Shown here: piece by piece, positions 1-5,504 of the stretch
How the letters are laid out: each line of letters opens with the position of its first letter
Numbering within the stretch: position 1 is the first letter of the stretch
From: Planctomycetaceae bacterium
GTDB lineage: Bacteria; Planctomycetota; Planctomycetia; Pirellulales; Pirellulaceae
Reading direction: 5' to 3'
Assembly (NCBI GenBank): GCA_003455945.1
Contig: DMPQ01000005.1
Coordinates: forward strand, 1,036 to 7,888
DNA: 6,853 bases
The notes under the pieces: generated by a model
The model's database searches: none
What the model saw: only the letters and a program-made list of their open reading frames with translations
What the model was told of the DNA's origin: nothing
Translations under genes and position numbers: made by a program

Positions 1-345
1 CATCAGGCTGGGGCGGGAATGGTGGTCTCGATGACGTCGGGTCCCGCGCTCGTGACGAATCTGAATCAGCCGAGCTTTCCGAGTTCGACTCCCAAGTCGA
101 CCTGGTGGCCGGTCTGGGCGCGCGAGACGCGTCAGGACTACCGCAACTTCTCGATTCCGCACCGTGGCGGCTGCACCGTCCTGTATGCGGACGGGAGCGT
201 GAAGATGGTCGAAGACGGCAACGGCGACGGCGTGCTCAACAGCGGCTTCGCGGCGATCGGCGGATTCGCCGACAACACGCTCGAGCTGCATCCTCAGAGC
301 TTCGCCTCGGTCTACTCGCTCTTCGATCGTGACGCGCTGCAGTGA
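1..345 (+). CDS. DUF1559 pseudopilin-like protein, C-terminal part (5' end outside window)
   Basis: The reading frame is open from base 1 to a TGA at 343-345, giving the last 114 residues of a protein that begins upstream; the ATG at 19 is internal. The tail carries the DUF1559 C-terminal signature H-X9-DG, seen as HRGGCTVLYADG, directly followed by an acidic loop (DGNGDGVLN) that resembles a calcium-binding EF/dockerin loop, then SGF and a short 'DNTLELHPQSF' end. The neighbouring protein at 679-1920 ends with the same order of elements (DG-SV-x-x-V, D-x-x-GDG-x-x-N-x-GF, T-x-E-L), so the two are tandem paralogues. Family members usually start with a type IV prepilin leader and are thought to be exported, surface or envelope proteins; their precise job is unknown. 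The leader of this copy cannot be seen. The family call is firm, the function is not. Confidence 0.88.
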   Translation, partial: HQAGAGMVVSMTSGPALVTNLNQPSFPSSTPKSTWWPVWARETRQDYRNFSIPHRGGCTVLYADGSVKMVEDGNGDGVLNSGFAAIGGFADNTLELHPQSFASVYSLFDRDALQ

Positions 346-451
346 TCGAAGGGGGATCGGGCGAGTGATCGTCCGATCGTCGCGAAACGGCGGTCGCCGC
401 ACGAGCGATCGACGGGGAGAGTCGGCGAGAGGATCCGCCGCAACGAACGGA

Positions 452-513
452 GCGAGTCGCCTGACGGGGAAGGGGACTCGCGAGACGAGAGCGAGGCGAA
501 GCGAGTCGTCTCG
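452..513. repeat. Overlapping inverted repeats that could form alternative hairpins
   Basis: GACTCGC at 475-481 is the reverse complement of GCGAGTC, which occurs both upstream (452-458) and downstream (501-507), so it could pair with either. CGAGACGA at 481-488 is also the exact reverse complement of TCGTCTCG at 506-513, an 8-bp stem with a 17-base loop. The 452/475 stem and the downstream stems compete for the same bases. No T-run follows, so it is not a standard terminator. It could be part of the leader RNA of the next gene, or chance in a sequence made largely of GCGAG words. Confidence 0.35.
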
Positions 514-665
514 GTCACGAAGGTACGAGGTTCATCGGACAAGAAATGCGAAAGTCGTCCGCATCCGTCTCGACTGCCAATGCGGCTGCAACCGCGGCAG
601 GAGAGTTCGGGTGCCCGAGATGGTCTCGGTTCGCGGACGACCTTCGGCAAGCAGTTCTCTCTTTT

Positions 666-672
666 AGGTGAG
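666..672 (+). promoter_or_regulatory. Ribosome binding site of the 679 gene
   Basis: AGGTGAG resembles the Shine-Dalgarno core and lies six bases before the ATG at 679. This supports 679 over the earlier in-frame ATG at 580, which would place 33 unrelated residues before the prepilin leader. Confidence 0.6.
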
Positions 673-678
673 TGGAGA

Positions 679-1920
679 ATGTCGGTCAATTCTGTTTCTC
701 GGAAGGGTTTCACCCTGATCGAGCTGCTGGTGGTCATTTCGATCATCGGCGTCTTGGTCGCGCTGCTGGTCCCGGCGGTGCTGATCGCCCGCGAGTCGGC
801 TCGCCGAGCCGCTTGCCAGAACAATCTGCGTCAGGTCGGCATCGCGCTGCACACCTTCTCGGACAACGATCCGTCGGAGCGTTTCTGCACCGGTGCGAGC
901 GACTGGCGTCGCGACGGATGCATGGACACCTGGGGCTGGGTGGCCGACATCGTCAACATCAATGCTGCCGAGCGCGGCATGCTCCTCTGCCCGACCAACC
1001 CGGCTCGCGGTTCGGAGAAGCTGAACGACTTGTACGCGAACTCGTCGTACTCGTCGGGGTCGGACACCGTCAGCGACGTGTCGAAGCTCGTCGCGGGCGA
1101 GTGCGGCGCCAACGGTTTCGGTCCGGGTGCGACGTGGGGTGGAGCCGCAGCGACCAACGCTGCGTTCGACGGCACGGCCGGTCTGTCGGCTGCTCGCGGT
1201 CAGTTCCTCGACACCATGTTCATCAAGCGGGGCTACAACACCAATTACGCCGCCGGCTGGCACCTGGTCCGCTCGGGTGTCGTCGTCGGAACCGATGCGT
1301 CGAACCTGCCGCTCGCGGGCAACACGACGATCAACAGCTTCAAGGGACAGGTCAACACCTTCGGTCCGCTGACTCGCCGCGTGGCGGAAGGTGGCAAGGT
1401 GAACATGGCCAACATCGGCATCCTCGGTGACGGTGGTCCTGGTGACATCAACGAAGCGGTCGCTCGGGGCGATATGGGCTCGACCGTTCCGGCCGGCATG
1501 CTGCTGACCGAGGCGTTCAACGACGGCCCGGCGGCGATGTCGAGCGACGGCGACAACATCACCCTGCTCCAGCTCAATGCTCCGCTGAACGCCCAGGTGC
1601 AGGTCGAGCGCCAGAACCTGATCATCCCGGCTCCGACCAACGGTTCCGGCTACTACCTGCAGGACACCCGTGACTGGGCCGCCATTCACGGTGCCGGCAA
1701 GAAGAAGACCGGCAACATCCTGTACATGGACGGCAGCGTCCGGATCGTCACCGACACGAGCGGCGACGGCTACTTCAACCCGGGCTTCCCGGTCGCGACC
1801 GGTCTGCCGGCTTACGACCAGGTCGGCTACACCGACGGCACGGTCGAGCTCGGCCCCGAGACCTTCTTCTCGGGCATCTGGATCCAGAAGGTCAACAAGC
1901 TCAGCCGTTACGAGAACTGA
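679..1920 (+). CDS. DUF1559 prepilin-like protein (type IV pseudopilin leader, H-X13-DG end)
   Basis: This is a 413-residue protein with a textbook class III/type IV prepilin leader: residues 1-10 are [10 protein letters not shown], cleavage is expected after G10, F11 becomes the first residue and E15 is the conserved glutamate at position 5. Hydrophobic residues 11-34 form the N-terminal helix that anchors the precursor and would pack in a filament. The DUF1559 signature [15 protein letters not shown] follows at 46-60. The C-terminal motif is a variant: H337 and D351-G352 are 13 residues apart instead of nine because of a GKKKTG-like insert. [10 protein letters not shown] loop (359-367) and a [10 protein letters not shown] end follow. 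Four further cysteines (C70, C81, C104, C142) could form disulfides outside the cytoplasm. Arginine codon CGA is nearly absent (one of 20 by hand count), unlike the pilM-like gene downstream, which suggests strong expression. A prepilin peptidase would be needed for processing; none is in the window. The start is set by leader length and the AGGTGAG site. The family is certain; the cellular role is not known. Confidence 0.93.
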   Translation: MSVNSVSRKGFTLIELLVVISIIGVLVALLVPAVLIARESARRAACQNNLRQVGIALHTFSDNDPSERFCTGASDWRRDGCMDTWGWVADIVNINAAERGMLLCPTNPARGSEKLNDLYANSSYSSGSDTVSDVSKLVAGECGANGFGPGATWGGAAATNAAFDGTAGLSAARGQFLDTMFIKRGYNTNYAAGWHLVRSGVVVGTDASNLPLAGNTTINSFKGQVNTFGPLTRRVAEGGKVNMANIGILGDGGPGDINEAVARGDMGSTVPAGMLLTEAFNDGPAAMSSDGDNITLLQLNAPLNAQVQVERQNLIIPAPTNGSGYYLQDTRDWAAIHGAGKKKTGNILYMDGSVRIVTDTSGDGYFNPGFPVATGLPAYDQVGYTDGTVELGPETFFSGIWIQKVNKLSRYEN

Positions 1921-1925
1921 TCGGC

Positions 1926-1942
1926 TCGCGGAACTTCCGCGA
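1926..1942. repeat. Short perfect inverted repeat just after the 679-1920 gene
   Basis: TCGCGGAA and TTCCGCGA flank a single C, making an almost perfect 17-base palindrome five bases after the TGA. As RNA it would form a 7-bp stem with an ACT loop. It lies immediately before the stronger terminator-like hairpin and may help protect or end the transcript. A protein-binding site is possible but unsupported. Confidence 0.45.
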
Positions 1943-1955
1943 ATCGTGAATCTCG

Positions 1956-1990
1956 CGGAGGGGACGGACTCTGGTTCGTCCCCTCCGTTT
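1956..1990 (+). terminator. Probable intrinsic terminator of the DUF1559 gene
   Basis: CGGAGGGGACG (1956-1966) pairs perfectly with CGTCCCCTCCG (1977-1987), an 11-bp GC-rich stem with a 10-base loop; one G-T and one A-T pair can extend it inward. A short TTT (1988-1990) follows, then CCCTT, so the T-tract is weak. Its position 36 bases after the stop codon and the strength of the stem favour a terminator or 3'-end stabilising hairpin. It implies that the downstream genes use their own promoter or rely on readthrough. Confidence 0.7.
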
Positions 1991-2055
1991 CCCTTGCGAG
2001 CCGCCGCAGGCTCTTCGACCGCGAGTCGGTTCCGACGAACCTCGACCGCTGGTCC

Positions 2056-2082
2056 TCTAACGAACAACGGATCGTCTAACGA
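2056..2082 (+). repeat. Direct repeat TCTAACGA before the DUF1573 start
   Basis: TCTAACGA occurs at 2056-2063 and again at 2075-2082, where its last base is the A of the ATG start codon. The TCTAAC core is a loose match to a -10 element, but no convincing -35 partner is placed correctly, so I do not call a promoter. It may be chance. Confidence 0.25.
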
Positions 2083-3278
2083 TGGGCTCTCTCCGTCTGG
2101 TGCTCGGCCTCGGCTTTCCCGCCGCCATGGTCGGACTGCTCTACCTGGGCGAACTGAACTACTCCCCGCTCAAGCAACGTCAGTATCCCGCCTCGTACGG
2201 TCTGAACGAGAAGATCGAGCGGGTGCGCGAAGAGCTGAAGCGCGAGTGTGAAGGACGCGAGGAGATCTACGCGAACGGCAAGCTCCCGAAGGTGGTCGTT
2301 TCCGACAGCGTTCGCGACTTCGGGATCGTCGCGCCGCACGGGACCGAAACGACCGAGTTCTCGGTCACGAACGCCGGCGAAGGGGTGCTGAAGATCCGCG
2401 GCGGCGACATCAGCTGCAAGTGCGTTGACTTCAGCATCTCGAATCGCGAACTGATGCCCGGCGAGACGGCGACCGTGTCGCTGACCTGGAACACCGGTCG
2501 ACGAAGCGAATCGATCGTCCAGACGCTCTCGTTCACGACGAACGATCCCGATCTGAAGGAACTACGCTTCGAGGTGCACGCCAAGGTCGCGGTCGATCTG
2601 GCGAGCCTTCCCGAGTCGCTGAATTTGGGACGAATTCTTCCCGGCAAGATCGGTGCACGAGCCGAAACGACGCTCTTCAGCGAAGAATTCGTCTTCGACG
2701 AGCTGCCGTCGATCGAATCGAGCGACTCGCGTCTGTCGGTGACCTGGGGCGACGTGGCCGATCTCGGAACGGTCGGCGTCGGAACCGTCTGGGCCCGGAA
2801 GCTGATCGTGGAATCGCGCGAGCCGTTGCCGGCCGGTCCGCTGAACGCGTCGGTCCGGATCCGTGGTCGCGCGAGCGACGGTTCGCAGATCGAGACGACG
2901 GTTCCGGTCATCGCCACCGTCCCGGATGCACTGACGGTCGCCGGCGCGAAGCTGGCCGATCGCAGTCTGTTGGAACTCGGCACGCTGCGACGAGGGCAGG
3001 GGATCGAGCATCCGCTGATCCTGCGGATCAACGATGACGATCCGCGTCTGTCGCTCGTCTCGGCCGTCTCGAACCCGGAAGGAATCGAAGCCCGTCTGGA
3101 ACCGATCGACGCCTCGAAGGGAGTCTACCGGCTGATCGTCACGGTACCCAAGCAGATGCGACCGGGGAGCTACTCCGGGGATCGGTCCGCGCGACTCCAA
3201 CTGGAGTTCGATCATCCGGCGGTCAGGCCTTGGGACCTGAACGTCTCGTTCGTCGTCCTGTCGGACCACGAGGGTTGA
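2082..3278 (+). CDS. Membrane-anchored DUF1573 protein with three tandem beta domains
   Basis: The protein has 398 residues. Residues 5-23 form one hydrophobic segment (VLGLGFPAAMVGLLYL) and act as an uncleaved anchor or signal; a charged helical stretch (43-62) follows. Residues 70-170 match the DUF1573 (ASH/Ig-like) pattern: V-x-D-FG-I-V-x-x-G, then F-S-V-T-N-AG-x-G-x-L-K-I, then a cysteine pair and 'FTTNDPD', as expected of an extracytoplasmic beta sandwich. The usual SCGCT is ISCKCV here (C112, C114). The opening pattern recurs as LNLGRILPGK (180-189) and LELGTLRRGQ (297-306), so two degenerate beta domains of the same type probably follow, both without cysteines. The ATG at 2082 is chosen because it puts the anchor at the N-terminus; the ribosome site before it is weak (GGA at 2069). 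It lies 48 bases before the zinc-ribbon/PilM gene and probably shares its transcript. DUF1573 proteins are common in planctomycetes; no biochemical role is established. Confidence 0.85.
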   Translation: MGSLRLVLGLGFPAAMVGLLYLGELNYSPLKQRQYPASYGLNEKIERVREELKRECEGREEIYANGKLPKVVVSDSVRDFGIVAPHGTETTEFSVTNAGEGVLKIRGGDISCKCVDFSISNRELMPGETATVSLTWNTGRRSESIVQTLSFTTNDPDLKELRFEVHAKVAVDLASLPESLNLGRILPGKIGARAETTLFSEEFVFDELPSIESSDSRLSVTWGDVADLGTVGVGTVWARKLIVESREPLPAGPLNASVRIRGRASDGSQIETTVPVIATVPDALTVAGAKLADRSLLELGTLRRGQGIEHPLILRINDDDPRLSLVSAVSNPEGIEARLEPIDASKGVYRLIVTVPKQMRPGSYSGDRSARLQLEFDHPAVRPWDLNVSFVVLSDHEG

Positions 3279-3281
3279 GTC

Positions 3282-3302
3282 GGCCGCTCGCCGCGAGCCG
3301 CT
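3282..3302 (+). other. Small intercistronic hairpin after the DUF1573 stop
   Basis: GCTCG (3286-3290) and CGAGC (3294-3298) flank CCG; beyond one C-C mismatch, further pairs extend the stem outward to 3282/3302. There is no T-run, so it is more likely a processing or stability element between two genes of one operon than a terminator, or it is chance. Confidence 0.25.
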
Positions 3303-3326
3303 TCGTCCCTTCGGAGTTAACGTCTC

Positions 3327-5504
3327 ATGAACGAACGTACCGCCGCCGCGGGAATCGTCTGTCCCCGCTGCGACAACGAGAACCCGATCGGCAAGGAGTT
3401 CTGTCGGAACTGCGGCATTGCTCTGATGGAGCAGTGTCCCGACTGTCTGCGGCCGACGACGATCGCCGAACGATTCTGCGGTCATTGCGGCACGAATCTT
3501 GAGGAGGTGCGACAGAAGGAAGTTCGCGCGATCAGGACTCGCCTCGAGATGCTCGACACGCTCGAGGCCGAGCGAAAGTACTCCGATGCGATCCTGATCG
3601 CCAAGTCGCTCGTCCGGACCGACGGCGACCGCTTTCCGGACGAACTGCAGCGAGCCAAGCAACGACTTCAGGAACTGACCGCCGCCCGGGAGCGAGCCGA
3701 CGCCGAAGCGGCGGCGCTCGCCGAAACGGGCAAGGCGTATCTGGCGGCCGCCGACTATCTGAAGGCGGCAGCACGATTCGGCGAGATCCACCCGAATCTC
3801 CGGACCCCCGAGGTGGTCGAACAACTCGCCGAGGCGGTCGAAAAAGCGAAGCGAGTCCAATCGCTTCGCGACGAGATTCAGGCCGGTATCGCGTCGAACG
3901 CGCCGCTGAGCGTCTTCGGCAAGATTGCGCAGCTGCTGACCTTGGTCCGCTCGGATGCGAAGCTCGAACAACTCGGTCGTCAGATCCGCGAGCGGGTCGT
4001 GGCGGCCGCCAAGGCCAAGGAACAGGCGGGAGCGCTCGCGGAAGCTTCGCGCCTGTTGGCCCAGGTCCCCGATCGATTTCGCGACGAGACGGTTCGCGCG
4101 TCGGAAGCCGAACTGGATGAGGTGCTCTGGATCGAACGCGATCTGAAGGAGACGCCGTTCGTCGATCCGCCGCTCGTCGGTCTGGCGGAGCGTCTGGTCA
4201 AGCTTGCGCCGAAACTCCCGCGGGCCGCTCAGTGGCTGCAGGAGGCCAAGAAGCGCTGGAAGGAAGGGGAGGCGAAGGGGATCGAGATGCCGTGGGTCGC
4301 CAATGCCTCGCCGCGATTCGGCGGCTCGCTCGGCTGGATCGACCCGCGGATCGCCGACTCTCCCGCCATCGCCGACGTTCCCGGTGGGCGATTGGCGCTG
4401 CAGCGATTCTCGATCGCGATCGGTCTCGGCCTGCAGGCGATCGGAGCGGCCGAAGTCGTCGAGACGTTGGCGCCGCCGAAGGCCTCGAAGGGACTCCTTT
4501 CGAAGCTTTCGCTCTTCGGCAAGAAAAAGGAAGCGAAGGTCGGCTGGGGGCTCGATCTCGGCTCGTCCGCGCTCAAGGCGGCCAAGTTCGTCGAGCAGGA
4601 TGGCGTCGTTCGGATCGAATCGCTCCGGATCATCGAGTTCCGGAAGGAGGCGACGGTCGCCAAGTCGGACTCCGAGCTGCGCGAAGCGATCCGAGGCGCG
4701 CTGGTCAAGCTGAAGGACGAGACCGACATCGGCGACTCGCCCTGCCTGGTGTCGATCGATCCCAAGGGGAGTCTCACTCGGTTCATCGGCCTGCCGGGCG
4801 GAAACGACGCGAAGTTCGAGCAGATGGTCGAGCTCGAGGCAAAACACCTGATTCCGTACTCGCTCGATCAGGTCCATTGGTACTGGCATCGGTTCGAGAC
4901 GCAGTCGAACGGTCAGCGGACGGTGATGCTGGTCGCCTCGCGCAAGAACGAGGTGGACGATCTCGTCGAACTGCTGAAGCAGCACGAACTGAACGTGATC
5001 GGATTCCAGTGCGAACCGGTCGCGCTTCTCAATCTGGTGCGCTACCGCGCCAAGCAGGATGCGACGAGCAAGCCGATCGTGGCGGTCGAACTCGGTTCGA
5101 CCCACGCTCATGTCGTCGCGACGGCCGGCAATCAGACCTGGATGCGGACGATCAGTCACGGCGGTTCCCGCATCACCGCGGCGATCGCCAAGGGGCGGAT
5201 GGTGACCTTCGCGCAGGCCGAGGAACAGAAGCTGGCGCCGCATCGAGCCGACAGCCCCTGTGGCCTCTTTCGCGACGCGGCGACCTCGGTCAACGAACTC
5301 GTCTCAGAGATCGATCGCAGCCTTCGGGCGGCAAACGCAGCCGGGATCGCGACCGAGACGGCACAGGTGCTGTTGAGCGGCGGCGGTTCGCGCATGCATG
5401 GTCTGCCGAGAGCCCTCTATCACGGCGCCGAGGCGCTGCTGGCGGCCGGTGCGCGAACCTCCGACGGATCGGCGAAGTCGAGCGAATCACGGGGAATCGA
5501 ATGA
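3327..5504 (+). CDS. pilM: Double zinc-ribbon / helical / PilM-like actin-fold fusion protein
   Basis: The protein has 725 residues against roughly 350-380 for ordinary PilM. Residues 12-54 hold two zinc ribbons with identical spacing: CPRC-x10-CRNC (C12, C15, C26, C29) and CPDC-x10-CGHC (C37, C40, C51, C54). Residues 60-315 are charged, alanine- and leucine-rich and helical, with TPR-like stretches (AERKYSDAILIAKSL, GKAYLAAADYLKAAARF). From about 396 the PilM pattern starts: LFGKKK, GLDLGSSALKAAK (407-419, D410), FIGLP, a WE-like 'ELEAKHLIPYSLDQV' block (502-516), VAVELGS (585-591), RTISHGGSRIT (607-617), AEEQK (631-635) and LLSGGGSRMHGL (682-693). PilM is a cytoplasmic nucleotide-binding protein that binds the tail of PilN in type IV pilus platforms. 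There is no export signal, so the protein should be cytoplasmic. The usual PilM end is missing after residue 700, while a similar segment (FSIAIGLGLQAI, 361-372) precedes the domain. The start is the ATG with GGAG ten bases upstream (3313-3316). The stop overlaps the next gene. The homology call is strong; the partner and process are inferred. Confidence 0.85.
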   Translation: MNERTAAAGIVCPRCDNENPIGKEFCRNCGIALMEQCPDCLRPTTIAERFCGHCGTNLEEVRQKEVRAIRTRLEMLDTLEAERKYSDAILIAKSLVRTDGDRFPDELQRAKQRLQELTAARERADAEAAALAETGKAYLAAADYLKAAARFGEIHPNLRTPEVVEQLAEAVEKAKRVQSLRDEIQAGIASNAPLSVFGKIAQLLTLVRSDAKLEQLGRQIRERVVAAAKAKEQAGALAEASRLLAQVPDRFRDETVRASEAELDEVLWIERDLKETPFVDPPLVGLAERLVKLAPKLPRAAQWLQEAKKRWKEGEAKGIEMPWVANASPRFGGSLGWIDPRIADSPAIADVPGGRLALQRFSIAIGLGLQAIGAAEVVETLAPPKASKGLLSKLSLFGKKKEAKVGWGLDLGSSALKAAKFVEQDGVVRIESLRIIEFRKEATVAKSDSELREAIRGALVKLKDETDIGDSPCLVSIDPKGSLTRFIGLPGGNDAKFEQMVELEAKHLIPYSLDQVHWYWHRFETQSNGQRTVMLVASRKNEVDDLVELLKQHELNVIGFQCEPVALLNLVRYRAKQDATSKPIVAVELGSTHAHVVATAGNQTWMRTISHGGSRITAAIAKGRMVTFAQAEEQKLAPHRADSPCGLFRDAATSVNELVSEIDRSLRAANAAGIATETAQVLLSGGGSRMHGLPRALYHGAEALLAAGARTSDGSAKSSESRGIE

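Larger units (their letters stand above)
346..678. other. Intergenic region with no convincing gene
   Basis: This gap separates the two DUF1559 genes. Open frames crossing it have arginine/serine-rich translations with no family resemblance and overlap the neighbouring genes in other frames, so I do not call a gene. The + strand is purine-rich around 400-505, with repeated GCGAG words, and holds the inverted repeats listed separately. Near its left end GATCGTC occurs twice, at 367-373 and 375-381, and AGTGATCG occurs at 341-348 and 364-371. No sigma-70-like promoter stands out, although the downstream gene must be transcribed from here or from upstream. There is no clear terminator with a T-tract for the first gene. 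Confidence 0.6.

Noticed and set aside
320..420. Clusters of GATC/CGATCG as a possible binding or methylation site array
   Set aside because: The same words occur throughout the window, inside genes as well, so they look like genome-wide composition.
329..667. Small plus-strand frame in the gap between the two DUF1559 genes
   Set aside because: The translation is almost only Arg/Ser/Gly, it overlaps the end of the first gene, and it has no recognisable motif or ribosome site.
580..678. N-terminal extension of the pseudopilin gene from the ATG at 580
   Set aside because: It adds 33 unrelated residues before the leader, whereas type IV pseudopilin leaders are short; the AGGTGAG site supports 679.
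664..2067. A 467-codon minus-strand open frame opposite the pseudopilin gene
   Set aside because: The sense strand has an unmistakable prepilin leader and DUF1559 motifs; the antisense product is Arg/Val/Asp-rich shadow sequence.
1994..2081. Sigma-70-type promoter before the DUF1573 gene (TTGCGA, TCTAAC)
   Set aside because: The candidate boxes are not at proper spacing and match poorly; not enough to call.
2562..5243. An 893-codon open frame on the minus strand
   Set aside because: It runs antisense across the DUF1573 gene, the gap and most of the PilM fusion. Its translation is Arg/Asp/Leu-rich with no family motif. Long antisense frames are expected in GC-rich, TCG/GATCG-rich coding DNA.
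5380..5504. Frameshift as the reason for the missing PilM C-terminus
   Set aside because: The other two forward frames beyond the SGGGSRMHGL motif give no PilM-like 'NP' or 'GLALR' sequence; one of them is the overlapping lipoprotein start, so the end looks genuine.
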